Positions 37,718 to 47,242 are shown, counted from the first letter of the stretch. The stretch: 64,000 nt of DNA from Microvirga puerhi (GCF_020089865.1 NZ_JAIRBM010000019.1:31787-95786); one strand, 5' to 3'. The notes: generated from the letters alone by a model not told the origin. Numbers and translations: made by a program.

Positions 37718-38941
37718 CTAGGCCGGGGCCGTATCGAGCTTAGGCGTCATCGTTTCCAGAAGCGGCAGGGCCGCCGCTCCCAGCGCTGCGGTCAAGAGAC
37801 CGCCTGTGCCTGGAAGGATGCGTGGAACCATACGATGCCGGCGACTTGCGACAGATCGAGGAAGAGGCACTAGTGCCTTGATCAAATCAGTGAGAATTGC
37901 GTCTGGTAACGCGCCGCCGATGACGATGCTCTCCGGATCGAGCAGATTCTCTAGCATGCCGATGATAGGAATGAGATGACTTGCCGTTTCCGTGATCCAA
38001 TCCTGCAGGATAGGGTGACGCGCTTTCACGAGTGTCTCAAAGTCGGCCGGGATGTCGTAGGTAAGCCCTGCGGCACGCAGCCGTTCTTTGAGGCTATGCA
38101 GCGACGCATAGCGTTCTAAACAACCTCGGTTGCCACAAGCACAGGCACGTCCCCCAGGAGATATAACGAAATGACCAATTTCGCCTGCGTTACCGAAGGC
38201 TCCCCGAAATGGATGCCCATCTGAAACGATGCCGAGGCCAAGTCCGGCACCAAAATAAATCAAGCAATAATTCTTTAGATTTTTCGCAGCCCCATGTAGG
38301 CGCTCGCCAACGGCGGCGGCTGTTGCATCATTCTCGACGAGTGTCGGTATTCCAAGAGCCGCTGTGAGCAAAGCTGGCGCGTCTTGACCAGACCATCCAG
38401 GTAGTGTTGTAGGGCCAACAGAGCTCATGCCATCGATTTCGAAGGGCCCCGGCATCACCACTCCGACGCCTAGCAGCCGCTCGCTGGCATCGGGAATGCC
38501 TGAGCAGATTCGTGAGATCTCGGTCTTGAGAAGAGGAACGATATGCTCCGGATCCGCATCCCTCAATGCAATACTTTGATTAGCGCGGATGCGGCCAGTC
38601 AGATCCACCAGCACGGTAACCATGTGATCTGCCGCAATCTCAATGCCAATTGTCATGCCCCCCTCCGGGTTTACCATGACCTGCACCGGTGGTTGCCCAC
38701 GTCCCGAACGCAACCGCCCGCATTCTAGAAGAAGGCCCTCATCGAGCAATTCGCTGACGATGTTGGAGACCGCTTGAGAACTCAAATGAGCAAGGCGGGC
38801 AATCGCTGTTCGTCCCAGGGGGCCGTTTTGGCGTATCACGTCGAGAACGACGCGCCGGTTATGAGTGCGGCTGCGCTCAGGATTGTTGCCGATCGCAAAT
38901 TTCGGTGACGGCAAGGGCTTTTGGCGTGACATCTTAGGCAT
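37718..38941 (-). CDS. ROK family transcriptional repressor
   Basis: Cytoplasmic regulator of 407 residues. A winged helix-turn-helix (about residues 27-80; GRTAIARLAHLSSQAVSNIV) precedes a ROK sugar-kinase-like domain with the PGPFEIDGM segment, VENDATAAAVGE, GEIGHFVISPGG and the zinc motif CACGNRGCLE (267-276). NagC, Mlc and XylR belong to this type and are induced by a sugar or sugar phosphate. It heads the operon with the PIG-L gene and is divergent from the importer/lyase/kinase operon, so it very likely controls both. ATG 38941 and ATG 38932 are both usable. Confidence 0.93.
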   Translation of the reverse strand: MPKMSRQKPLPSPKFAIGNNPERSRTHNRRVVLDVIRQNGPLGRTAIARLAHLSSQAVSNIVSELLDEGLLLECGRLRSGRGQPPVQVMVNPEGGMTIGIEIAADHMVTVLVDLTGRIRANQSIALRDADPEHIVPLLKTEISRICSGIPDASERLLGVGVVMPGPFEIDGMSSVGPTTLPGWSGQDAPALLTAALGIPTLVENDATAAAVGERLHGAAKNLKNYCLIYFGAGLGLGIVSDGHPFRGAFGNAGEIGHFVISPGGRACACGNRGCLERYASLHSLKERLRAAGLTYDIPADFETLVKARHPILQDWITETASHLIPIIGMLENLLDPESIVIGGALPDAILTDLIKALVPLPRSVASRRHRMVPRILPGTGGLLTAALGAAALPLLETMTPKLDTAPA

Positions 38942-38986
38942 TCTGGGCCAACGATGGCCCTTCCGAACGAATAACTCAAGTGAATT

Positions 38987-39013
38987 ATTTTATTGACATC
39001 AATCGACTGTCAA
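38987..39013. promoter_or_regulatory. Divergent promoter with candidate ROK operator
   Basis: TTGACA (38993-38998) and TGTCAA (39008-39013) form an inverted repeat with a nine-base spacer. On the minus strand the second arm reads TTGACA and is followed 15 bases later by TAAAAT (38987-38992), a plausible promoter for the repressor/PIG-L operon. The inverted repeat would overlap it, which suits autorepression. This is inferred from sequence only. Confidence 0.35.
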
Positions 39014-39115
39014 GCAAGCCTGACAAGTGGGCGGGATAGTTGCGCCCTAAAAAGCGGGGACGTTCGCCAGCCAATCCTCTTACCAACATGGCTGGCTATC
39101 TAAGGAGGGTTGTCT

Positions 39116-40366
39116 ATGCGCTTGCGAAAAATCATCGCCGGTCTTGCTTTTGGTTTCAGCTTCATCACCGCAAATGCCGCAAGTGCGGTTGAGATCGAGT
39201 ACTGGCAGTATGTCTTTGACACTCGCGTCAAGGCAATGGATCAGCTGATCCAGAAGTTTCAGGCAGCCAATCCCGACATCAAGGTGAAGCATACGACGTT
39301 CCCTTACGCTGAATACCAAACGAAGGTTGCGTCAGCGATCACGGCAGGGCAAGGACCGGACGTCGTCCAGCTCTTCTATGGATGGCTCGATGGCTTTGTG
39401 AGCGGAAAGCTGATCCAGCCTCTACCGAAAGATGCGTTCGCCCAAGATAAGATTGAGGCGGAATTCTTTCCGATCATTGCGGCTATGAAGCGCAATGGGG
39501 AGTATTACGGTCTCCCGACCGCAGTGCGCTCCTTGGCGCTATTCTACAATAAGAAGCTTTTCCAAACTGCGGGTCTGGATCCCAATAAGCCACCTCAGAC
39601 GATCGAAGAATTCATTGCGGCTGCTGAGAAAGTGGCAAAGCATGATTCATCCGGCAATATGCTTTCGGAAGGCTTTGCCATGGACATGGCGGGCCAGGAT
39701 CATCAATGGTGGCGCGAGGTCCTCATCCGCCAAAATGGCGGTGTCCCCTATACAGATAATGATCGAAAAGTCGTATATAACAGCGAGGCTGGTCTCAAGG
39801 CGCTTCAGTTCTATGTAGACCTTCAAAAGAAGCTCAAGGTTGGACAGGTCGGCTTCATGGATGAGGCCCAGGCTGCCTTTAAAGGTGGTCTTGCGGCAAT
39901 GACGATCGATGGTACGTTCAGGCTCGGTGCATTTTCATCCATCAAAGCCTTTGAATGGGGCGTGACAGAGCTCCCCGCTATGAACGGCGTGAGGAGCAAC
40001 TATGCCAGTTACTTTGCAAACGCGATCACCAGCAAGGTGACAGGCGAGAAGCTTGAGGCGGCGAAGAAGTTTCTTGCTTATGTCAGCTCACCCGAGGCGA
40101 TGGATATCTGGATGAAGGTTGTTGGTGAGCTTCCAGCTCGGCGTTCAGCCGCTCTCACGTCGGCTAACTTGGCGGATCCCATTTATGGGCCATTCTTGAA
40201 GGGGCTTGAATACGCACATACGACTCTTTTTGTTGACGAGGCAGCGCAGCGTCAGACCGCTATCGACATGGTCAATCGTGTGCTGATCCAGAATCAAGAT
40301 CCAAAGGAGGCGCTTGCTGAAGCCGCTAAGGCGGAACAGGCCATCATCGACCGCGCTGCAAAGTGA
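39116..40366 (+). CDS. ABC transporter sugar-type periplasmic binding protein (family 1)
   Basis: Periplasmic receptor of 416 residues. A signal peptide (MRLRKIIAGLAFGFSFITAN, then AASA) is followed by the mature start VEIEYWQYVFD. It has the family-1 pattern of MalE/UgpB-like proteins: IQKFQAANPDIKVK, GPDVVQLFYGWLDGF, the hinge-region ALFYNKKLFQTAGLDPNKPP and MTIDGTFRLGA. ATG 39116 has a strong AAGGAGGG site; a TTG at 39110 lies inside it. It is the first gene of the six-gene operon divergent from the ROK repressor. The ligand is probably a sugar or sugar-derived compound. Confidence 0.93.
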   Translation: MRLRKIIAGLAFGFSFITANAASAVEIEYWQYVFDTRVKAMDQLIQKFQAANPDIKVKHTTFPYAEYQTKVASAITAGQGPDVVQLFYGWLDGFVSGKLIQPLPKDAFAQDKIEAEFFPIIAAMKRNGEYYGLPTAVRSLALFYNKKLFQTAGLDPNKPPQTIEEFIAAAEKVAKHDSSGNMLSEGFAMDMAGQDHQWWREVLIRQNGGVPYTDNDRKVVYNSEAGLKALQFYVDLQKKLKVGQVGFMDEAQAAFKGGLAAMTIDGTFRLGAFSSIKAFEWGVTELPAMNGVRSNYASYFANAITSKVTGEKLEAAKKFLAYVSSPEAMDIWMKVVGELPARRSAALTSANLADPIYGPFLKGLEYAHTTLFVDEAAQRQTAIDMVNRVLIQNQDPKEALAEAAKAEQAIIDRAAK

Positions 40367-40373
40367 GATCGAA

Positions 40374-41294
40374 ATGACAACGGCACTGTCAGCGCGATAT
40401 GGACTGATCCGAGGTAACTTAAGCCTTCGCCAGAAGAGGGTGCTTTGGGCGTGGTCCTTCCTGGCGGTGCCCATTGCTTTCTATAGCATCATTCGATTCT
40501 GGCCCACGCTTGAAGCCTTTACCCTATCCTTCACTGACTGGAATTTGTTGAGGCCGGCTTCGTTTGTCGGGTTCGACAACTATATTCGTCTCGCCAACGA
40601 TCCTCTCTTCTGGCAGGTCTTCCGCAACTCGGCAGTTTATCTCCTGATTGGAACTCCGGTCAGCTTGGTTCTCTCTTTCGTGATCGCCTACTACCTTGAC
40701 CGTGTGAATTTCATGCACGGATTCATCCGAGCTCTCTACTTCTTACCTTTCCTTACGACTGCCGCTGCGATGGCCTGGGTTTGGCGGTGGTTCTATCAGC
40801 CTCTACCCATTGGCGTACTCAATGGAGTTCTTACTTGGTTAGGGTTGTCGCAGCAGCCCTTTCTGCGGTCGACCGTACAGGCTCTGCCAGCGATCTTGGC
40901 GCCAGCAATCTGGGCTGGACTGGGATTCCAGGTGATCATCTTTATGGCAGGGCTGCGAGCCATTCCATTGTCCTACTACGAGGCAGCACGAATTGATGGT
41001 CTGTCTGAGTTGGCTATCTTAAGGAAGATTACGATCCCCCTTCTCAAGCCGACGATTGTATTTCTCGTGGTCTTCTCATCTATCGGCTTCCTGCGGATCT
41101 TCGATCAAGTTTACAACATGACGTTCAACGATCCTGGCGGGCCACTGAATACGACGAAACCTATTGTCCTAATGATCTATCAGACTGCGTTTAAATCGAT
41201 GGAGATGGGATACGCCGCTGCGCAGACGGTCGTCCTTTTCCTCGTGCTTCTGGTCGTATCGCTTATCCAGTTGCGCTTGCTCAAGGACCATTGA
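40374..41294 (+). CDS. ABC transporter permease, MalF type
   Basis: Inner-membrane permease of 306 residues with six hydrophobic segments. The EAA loop is SYYEAARIDGLSELAILRKI. It starts seven bases after the binding-protein stop; the longer frame from 40314 is only an overlap with that gene. It is part of the importer of the PIG-L/lyase locus and ends two bases before the next permease, so the two are coupled. Confidence 0.95.
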   Translation: MTTALSARYGLIRGNLSLRQKRVLWAWSFLAVPIAFYSIIRFWPTLEAFTLSFTDWNLLRPASFVGFDNYIRLANDPLFWQVFRNSAVYLLIGTPVSLVLSFVIAYYLDRVNFMHGFIRALYFLPFLTTAAAMAWVWRWFYQPLPIGVLNGVLTWLGLSQQPFLRSTVQALPAILAPAIWAGLGFQVIIFMAGLRAIPLSYYEAARIDGLSELAILRKITIPLLKPTIVFLVVFSSIGFLRIFDQVYNMTFNDPGGPLNTTKPIVLMIYQTAFKSMEMGYAAAQTVVLFLVLLVVSLIQLRLLKDH

Positions 41295-41296
41295 CC

Positions 41297-42154
41297 ATGT
41301 CGCCGAACGATCGCTCTTTAAAAGCCAGGCATCAGGCCTTCCCGATCCATCCTGGCCGCATCTTTACATGGACGCTGCTATTTCTCGGCGGCGTTGTAAT
41401 GGTGACGCCAATTCTCTTCATGCTATCGACGTCCTTGAAAGATGCTTCACAGGTCTACGATCTCCGTCTCATTCCGGAGGCGCCGTCGTTGGACAATTAC
41501 AAAGTCGTGCTCTCCGACGGGCGGTTTCTTCGTTGGTTTCTGAACTCCGTGATCGTCGCCGTTTGTGTGACTCTTTCTAACGTCTTCTTCGACTCCCTGG
41601 TCGGCTATACCTTGGCGAAATTTCAGTTTCGAGGGCGTTACCTCGTGTTCTTAGCGATTCTATCTACTCTTATGATTCCTACTGAGATGCTGGTCATCCC
41701 CTGGTATTTGATGGCCAGCAGCTTCGGTTGGATCGACTCTTACTGGGGAATTATGTTCCCAGGAATGATGACGGCCTTTGGCACATTCCTCATGAAGCAG
41801 TTCTTCGAGACGGTGCCCGACGAATTTTTGGAAGCAGCTCGTGTAGACGGACTAAATGAGTTCACTATCTGGTGGCGCGTGGCGATGCCGTTGGTAACTC
41901 CAGCCCTGTCTGCGCTTGCGATCTTCACCTTCCTAGGTAATTGGACGGCTTTCTTCTGGCCATTGATCGTTACGAATAGCCGCGAGCTTTATACACTTCC
42001 GATTGGTCTATCGAGCTTTGCTGTAGAGCAAGCTATCCAGTGGGAGATGATTATGACGGGGGCGAGTCTCGCAACGATCCCTACTTTGATTGTCTTCCTT
42101 CTCCTCCAAAGATACATCGTCCGCGGTGTAATGCTTGCCGGTCTCAAGGGTTGA
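41297..42154 (+). CDS. ABC transporter permease, MalG type
   Basis: Second permease of this importer, 285 residues, the normal MalG length. The EAA loop is DEFLEAARVDGLNEFTIWWR, and the C-terminus (RYIVRGVMLAGLKG) is the standard MalG ending. ATG 41297 is preferred over a TTG at 41291 that would overlap the previous stop. It ends two bases before the lyase gene, which shows that the lyase belongs to the same message. Confidence 0.95.
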   Translation: MSPNDRSLKARHQAFPIHPGRIFTWTLLFLGGVVMVTPILFMLSTSLKDASQVYDLRLIPEAPSLDNYKVVLSDGRFLRWFLNSVIVAVCVTLSNVFFDSLVGYTLAKFQFRGRYLVFLAILSTLMIPTEMLVIPWYLMASSFGWIDSYWGIMFPGMMTAFGTFLMKQFFETVPDEFLEAARVDGLNEFTIWWRVAMPLVTPALSALAIFTFLGNWTAFFWPLIVTNSRELYTLPIGLSSFAVEQAIQWEMIMTGASLATIPTLIVFLLLQRYIVRGVMLAGLKG

Positions 42155-42156
42155 TC

Positions 42157-43674
42157 ATGCCTCGTCCTAAGGATCCTCATCGTGAGGACACCAGCACGTT
42201 TCCGAATTCCGTCTATCGAGAAACAGTCCTTCGTCCCCTCTTTGAAGGAGCCAAGGCCCATCACCTCCAAGGCTTTCGTCGCATCGACCGGGCTCATCTG
42301 GTTATGTTGGTTGAGACGGGCATTCTCGATCGAACGCAAGGCGTCGCTATCGCGAGAGCGCTCGAGACCATCGATACTGAGATCGATGTATCCAAGCTTC
42401 AATACACCGGCGACGTTGAGGATTTTTTCTTTCTCATTGAAAGAGAGCTAAAAAATAGGCTTGGTCCGGATCTCGCGGGCAGACTCCATACGGCTAGATC
42501 CCGCAACGACATCGATCACACTCTGTTCAAACTGGGTCTGAAAGAACGCATCGATAAACTGCTAGGCAAGGCCGTCAACTTGGTCGGAACGTTGATCGAC
42601 GTCGCAGATCGCGAAAAGCAAACGATCATTGTCGCCTATACGCATGGTCAACCAGCGCAACCGACGACCTTTGGGCATTATCTCGGTGCTGTCATCGAGG
42701 TCCTATTTCGTGATATTGAGCGCCTTTGCCAAGCCCGCGACGTTGTCGACCAGTCACCAATGGGCGCTGCAGCAATTACGACGTCAGGCTTCCCGATTGA
42801 TCGAGAGCGCATGGCATCACTGCTCGGCTTCTCGAGACCGCTCCAAAATTCCTACAGTTGCATTGCAGCTGTCGACTATATTACTGCAACCTATAGCGCG
42901 ATTGAGTTAATGTTTCTCCATCTCGGGCGTGTGATTCAAGATCTGCAGTTCTGGACTAGTTTCGAAGTCGGTCAGATCTACGTTCCGAACGCATTCGTGC
43001 AGATTTCATCCATCATGCCGCAGAAGCGTAATCCGGTCCCTATCGAACATTTGCGGCATCTTTCATCTCAGACCTTTGCTCGCGCCCGAATCATGCTTGA
43101 TGTCATGCATAATACCCCGTTCACTGACATGAACGACAGTGAGGGCGAGACTCAAGAAGTCGGCTATGAAACTTTTCGTGCTGCGGGTCGTACCCTGGAC
43201 CTGCTGAACGCTTTGATTGAAGGAATCCGAATTAACGAGACGCACGTGAGGGAGAACATTCGGCGCAGCTGTATCACGGTGACCGAGCTGGCTGATAGTC
43301 TTGTTCGCAGAGAAGGTTTGTCCTTCAGGGAGGCGCATGAAATTGCCGCTATTGTGGCAAAAGCCGTTGTCGTGTCCTCAGGAGACATCACCGAAGATGG
43401 CTATTCGATATTTAGAGAAGCTTTCGTCCACTCGGTAGGCAGGACATCCTCAATTCAAGAGGCGGAGTTCTCGAGGATTGTTTCTCCAGAGCACTTCGTC
43501 GAAGTTCGTAGTCGTTTCGGCGGTCCGGCATTGCAGCCTCTGCGGGAGGCATTGAAGGGTTATCGAGCACAGCTTGAAGCTGCCTCCGAGACCCTGTGCG
43601 GGAACATTGCGCGCGAGATAGCCGCAGCCGCGGAACTCGACAGGCAATTTCAGTTCCTTCTTGGAGATGCATGA
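42157..43674 (+). CDS. Argininosuccinate lyase-like / EDDS lyase-like enzyme
   Basis: Enzyme of 505 residues in the fumarase/aspartase superfamily, closest in style to argininosuccinate lyase. Family regions are LHTARSRND (110-118), YTHGQPAQPTTF (161-172) and the flexible catalytic loop SSIMPQKRNP (284-293) with the serine base. The position after KRNP reads VPIEHLR rather than DSLELIR, and the region near 231-240 (NSYSCIAAVD) departs from the usual NSLDAVSDRD, so the substrate differs from argininosuccinate. Relatives cleave C-N bonds to give fumarate, as EDDS lyase does. It lies between permease and ATPase genes of a sugar-type importer, which argues for catabolism of an imported conjugate. 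Confidence 0.85.
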   Translation: MPRPKDPHREDTSTFPNSVYRETVLRPLFEGAKAHHLQGFRRIDRAHLVMLVETGILDRTQGVAIARALETIDTEIDVSKLQYTGDVEDFFFLIERELKNRLGPDLAGRLHTARSRNDIDHTLFKLGLKERIDKLLGKAVNLVGTLIDVADREKQTIIVAYTHGQPAQPTTFGHYLGAVIEVLFRDIERLCQARDVVDQSPMGAAAITTSGFPIDRERMASLLGFSRPLQNSYSCIAAVDYITATYSAIELMFLHLGRVIQDLQFWTSFEVGQIYVPNAFVQISSIMPQKRNPVPIEHLRHLSSQTFARARIMLDVMHNTPFTDMNDSEGETQEVGYETFRAAGRTLDLLNALIEGIRINETHVRENIRRSCITVTELADSLVRREGLSFREAHEIAAIVAKAVVVSSGDITEDGYSIFREAFVHSVGRTSSIQEAEFSRIVSPEHFVEVRSRFGGPALQPLREALKGYRAQLEAASETLCGNIAREIAAAAELDRQFQFLLGDA

Positions 43675-44768
43675 TGGCGACCATTGCTCTTGAAGGTCTA
43701 GTAAAGCAATACGGTAAGGCAACCGTCGTTCACGGTATTGATTTGCATATCCGTGACGGAGAATTTGTGGTTCTGGTCGGGCCATCTGGTTGCGGAAAAT
43801 CGACAACACTGCGAATGATTGCCGGGCTTGAGGATATATCGGCCGGGACTATCAAGATCGGTGATCGAGTCGTAAATGAAGCAGAGCCGAAGGACCGGAA
43901 CATCGCTATGGTCTTTCAGAATTATGCCATCTATCCACATATGAGTGTAGCCCAAAATATTGGCTTTGGACTCTACAAGTCCACGTTGCCGGAACGTGAA
44001 AAGAGAGCACGTATTTCCGAAGCGGCGCGTGTCCTTGGACTTGACGCGCTACTGGACCGGCGTCCGTCGCAGCTCTCCGGTGGACAGCGACAACGGGTTG
44101 CAATCGGACGTGCAATGGTCCGTGACCCTACTGCATTTCTTTTTGATGAACCATTATCTAACCTGGATGCGCAACTGCGGGCTCAGATGCGGATCGAGAT
44201 CAAAAAGCTCCATCAGAGGCTGGGAAAGACAATTGTGTTCGTAACACACGATCAGGTTGAAGCCATGACGATGGCCGATCGGATCGTTGTCATGCGTGAT
44301 GGTCGCATTCTTCAGGTCGGAACACCTATGGATTTGTACGAGAATCCGGCAGATATCTTCACCGCACGTTTCATTGGCAGTCCGGCAATGAATCTGCTTC
44401 CAGCACGCTTGACGGCAGATGCAGACGGCGTCCGAGCAGAACTGCCGGAGCTGGGTGCGAGTCTCACTCTCGGAAGGTTCCCTCGGGATGAGGTGACAGG
44501 CTCTCAGGCGTTCATTGGAGTGCGGCCGCACGATTTGGTTGTTGGCCGCCACGATGGTCAAGGCCTAACGTTGACAGGTAGAGTTAGTATCGTCGAACCT
44601 TTGGGGTCCGAGACGCTCGTCCATATCGATGTCGCTGGGATTCCTATCATTGCTAGTGCTCCAGGTAGAGCGATTCCCAAGGTCGATGACCTCGTTGGCG
44701 TCCACGCACTCACTGGAAGCCTTTATCTGTTCGATGCTGAAACAGAACGTGCGTTATGCAGAGTATGA
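43671..44768 (+). CDS. ABC transporter ATP-binding protein, MalK/UgpC type
   Basis: ATPase of 365 residues for the importer of this locus. Walker A is GPSGCGKST, the Q-loop FQNYAIYPH, the signature [15 protein letters not shown], Walker [12 protein letters not shown] and the switch [11 protein letters not shown]. The C-terminal MalK-type regulatory domain is complete (GVRPHDLVV). The start overlaps the lyase stop (ATGATGA), indicating coupled translation. Confidence 0.95.
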   Translation: MMATIALEGLVKQYGKATVVHGIDLHIRDGEFVVLVGPSGCGKSTTLRMIAGLEDISAGTIKIGDRVVNEAEPKDRNIAMVFQNYAIYPHMSVAQNIGFGLYKSTLPEREKRARISEAARVLGLDALLDRRPSQLSGGQRQRVAIGRAMVRDPTAFLFDEPLSNLDAQLRAQMRIEIKKLHQRLGKTIVFVTHDQVEAMTMADRIVVMRDGRILQVGTPMDLYENPADIFTARFIGSPAMNLLPARLTADADGVRAELPELGASLTLGRFPRDEVTGSQAFIGVRPHDLVVGRHDGQGLTLTGRVSIVEPLGSETLVHIDVAGIPIIASAPGRAIPKVDDLVGVHALTGSLYLFDAETERALCRV

Positions 44769-45688
44769 GTGGGAAGCCCGCTGTCGAAAGTAGCGTGTTG
44801 TGTCTTGGGAGGACCTATTGCGATTTGATTTTTACAGGTCTTGAGGGTCTTCCGGCGCTTGGGCGTGAGCTGTTTGCTACGAACTTGACGGTTGTTCCCG
44901 GTGGAGGAGCATTCATAACGGCAACGCATCTGGCGAGCCTCGGACGCTGCGTGCAACTCGTGACGCGTGTAGGTACAGATCCCGTGTCGGTTGCGCTGGA
45001 GGAGGCTCTGGACTCAAGTGGCATTGGACTTGAGTTTGTGGAACGTGCCTCGGATGCTGGTCCGCAGATGACCGTCGCAATCGCACTCGAAGGGGACAGA
45101 GCCTTTCTGTCTCATCGTGCTGGACACGGGCGCCCGGCGAGCCTTCCGGAAGCCTTGATGGCACCTGGTGTTCGGCATGTTCATGTGGCCGAGTACGCGA
45201 CCTTGCTCGAAAACCCCGGAATTATCCAGCAGGCAAAGGAGCGTGGTCTTACGGTCTCTCTTGACCCGAGCTGGGATGAAACACTCATTTATGGTTCCGA
45301 CTTCTTACAAAAGTGCCATGGTGTCGATGTCTTTCTTCCGAATTTGGAGGAAGGAAGAGCGCTGGCGCGTTCGGAGAATCTCGAAACTATATTGTCATAT
45401 CTGTCAGGACATTTCCCTCTAATTGTCCTCAAGATTGGGGCTGAGGGTGGCGTTCTTGCTCGCGGAGGTGATCGCATAAGCCTCGCGGCGCCGCGTGTTC
45501 CTGTCGTCGACACGACGGGCGCGGGGGATGCATTCAACGCGGGCTTTCTGCACTGTTGGCTTGAGGGTAGGGATGATCAATCGAGTCTGGTAGCCGCAAT
45601 TGAGGTCGGGAGCTTGTCTGTGCAGTATGCGGGAGGAGCAGCAAGGCCAAGGGATGCTCTGCAGAGCGTGGATTATAGTGTCTTCTGA
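44765..45688 (+). CDS. PfkB family carbohydrate kinase
   Basis: Sugar kinase of 307 residues in the ribokinase/PfkB family. The N-terminal glycine motif is VVPGGGAFITATHLASLG, and the C-terminal signature VDTTGAGDAFNAGF (248-261) contains the catalytic base Asp255 and the anion hole. It probably phosphorylates the sugar part of the compound handled by this locus. ATG 44765 overlaps the ATPase stop by four bases (ATGA); ATG 44756 is an alternative. It is the last gene of the operon. Confidence 0.9.
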   Translation: MSGKPAVESSVLCLGRTYCDLIFTGLEGLPALGRELFATNLTVVPGGGAFITATHLASLGRCVQLVTRVGTDPVSVALEEALDSSGIGLEFVERASDAGPQMTVAIALEGDRAFLSHRAGHGRPASLPEALMAPGVRHVHVAEYATLLENPGIIQQAKERGLTVSLDPSWDETLIYGSDFLQKCHGVDVFLPNLEEGRALARSENLETILSYLSGHFPLIVLKIGAEGGVLARGGDRISLAAPRVPVVDTTGAGDAFNAGFLHCWLEGRDDQSSLVAAIEVGSLSVQYAGGAARPRDALQSVDYSVF

Positions 45689-45864
45689 CCAATGCGCCTT
45701 AAATGCCATGTAAATCGGGTTTATCCGGAAGAAGAGCATCGGATCTGGAAAAAGATCTATCCCCTGGAGCGATGAATTGGAGGTATTGGAATCCACTTCT
45801 GCGACATGACAAGCAGGACTACCGGTAAAAAAGCATGTGGGTGAATATAACTCAATCGACCTGC

Positions 45865-47055
45865 TCAAATTGCTCCAGTAGCCGAAACTGGTTGTAAATT
45901 GAGAATTGCGCCAATCGAGGCCCATAGCTCGGCGCGGGACTGAGCGCCAAGTTGATTAAGCACATTTTTAGATTGCCAATCCTTGCAAAGACGGGCGATC
46001 TCATGTGCCGGAAGAGCTGCGCTAAAGAGATATCCCTGTCCCTGATCGCAACCATGGGTGCGGAGATAAGCTGCTTGGCTTTCTGTCTCGATGCCTTCAG
46101 CCACCGTTGCAATTCCGAGATTGCGTCCAAGTCGGAGCATCGCTTGAAGAATCATGGCGGTCTGAGGAGCCTCGCTTAAGTTCTGGACGAACGATCGGTC
46201 GATCTTGATGCTATCAACCGGAAAATTATTGAGATGTGATAATGATGCATATCCGGTCCCGAAATCGTCGAGTGCGATGGCGACACCTGCAGAACTCAGG
46301 CGATGTAAGGCGCGTTCTACGTATTCAGCGCCTCGCCCGAGAAATACCGTCTCCGTCACTTCTAGCTCAAGATTGGTAGGAGAGACGCCCGCATCCCGCA
46401 GACAATTTAAGAACTGTACGGCAAAGCCTTCATTTTGAAGCTCGGCTGTCGCAACGTTAATTGCGACACGCCCGATATGAATGCCGTTGCTCAGCCAATC
46501 ATGCACGTTGGCGAAGACGAGACGCCGCATATGCTGGCCAATAGTGACGGCGAGGTCGGGATGACCAAATGCAGCATCAATGTCCGCCGGGAACCTGATT
46601 TGCCCGTGCTTGTCCTTCCAGCGGAGAAGTGCCTCGAAGCCAGAAATCCGGCCCGACGTTAAGCATACTTTAGGTTGGTAGAATGGCTCGATCCGATGCT
46701 CCTCAAGAGCATCCATAGCCAACCGAAGCATCTGAGCACGCTGCTCTTCAAGGGGGCCGCATGAACCGATGCCGATATGGGCGTTCTCAGTGGGAGGGAC
46801 GGACTGCAAAAGCGACACCTTAGGCTTCTTGTCACTCGCACTTTGAATAGGCCGGTGACGCTCAAAGCTCACCTTAAGACAAATATCTTTGATCACAAGG
46901 ATTCTGCGATCTGCGCTGAGGCTGCCTAAGGAACAAACCCGAAATAGGATTAACGAAGTTATGGTGGGTCTGCGTCTGTCTCCATGGGCCACTTGCGCGG
47001 GTTGCTCTCGATGCCATGCAAGGTCGCAAGGGTCAGCAGTCGCCAGGTCGCTCAA
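45865..47055 (-). CDS. EAL domain cyclic-di-GMP phosphodiesterase
   Basis: Protein of up to 396 residues with one EAL domain (about 106-350) that degrades cyclic-di-GMP. The active-site set is present: FEALLRW, VAINVATAEL, EVTETVF, DDFGTGYASLSHL, IKIDRSFV, VAEGIET and GQGYLFS. The first 60-100 residues resemble no domain and the frame opens at a TTG, so the true start may be a GTG at 46872 or 46896. No GGDEF domain or membrane segment is seen. It is divergent from cheY, next to chemotaxis and flagellar genes, where lowering cyclic-di-GMP would favour motility. Confidence 0.88.
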   Translation of the reverse strand: MSDLATADPCDLAWHREQPAQVAHGDRRRPTITSLILFRVCSLGSLSADRRILVIKDICLKVSFERHRPIQSASDKKPKVSLLQSVPPTENAHIGIGSCGPLEEQRAQMLRLAMDALEEHRIEPFYQPKVCLTSGRISGFEALLRWKDKHGQIRFPADIDAAFGHPDLAVTIGQHMRRLVFANVHDWLSNGIHIGRVAINVATAELQNEGFAVQFLNCLRDAGVSPTNLELEVTETVFLGRGAEYVERALHRLSSAGVAIALDDFGTGYASLSHLNNFPVDSIKIDRSFVQNLSEAPQTAMILQAMLRLGRNLGIATVAEGIETESQAAYLRTHGCDQGQGYLFSAALPAHEIARLCKDWQSKNVLNQLGAQSRAELWASIGAILNLQPVSATGAI

Positions 47056-47242
47056 AGCGGTGTTTTAGTTACTTTCTGTAGTTTGATTCGCAGTTCTTGA
47101 ATTTGTACGCGTGACGACAAGGTTAACTCTTTATAGATGACTAGACTTTATCAACTTACGTTTAGGCAGCCCTCTCGAAGGGGCATTTTGTCGAAGCCCT
47201 TAGGGAACGCCGCGCCATTCCCATATTAGAGAAGTTTAATCC

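Noticed and set aside
42157..43674. Assignment of the lyase as argH
   Set aside because: Changes next to the catalytic loop and the transporter-operon setting argue against arginine biosynthesis, so no symbol was given.
45419..45925. Minus-strand open frame of 168 codons across the PfkB kinase 3' end
   Set aside because: It overlaps the strongly supported kinase and the end of the EAL gene; the sequence is not protein-like.
46734..47055. LuxR-like or other sensory domain at the N-terminus of the EAL protein
   Set aside because: I looked for a second domain in the first 100 residues and saw none; the C-terminal LNQLGAQSRAEL resembles part of a LuxR helix-turn-helix but is too short to support one.
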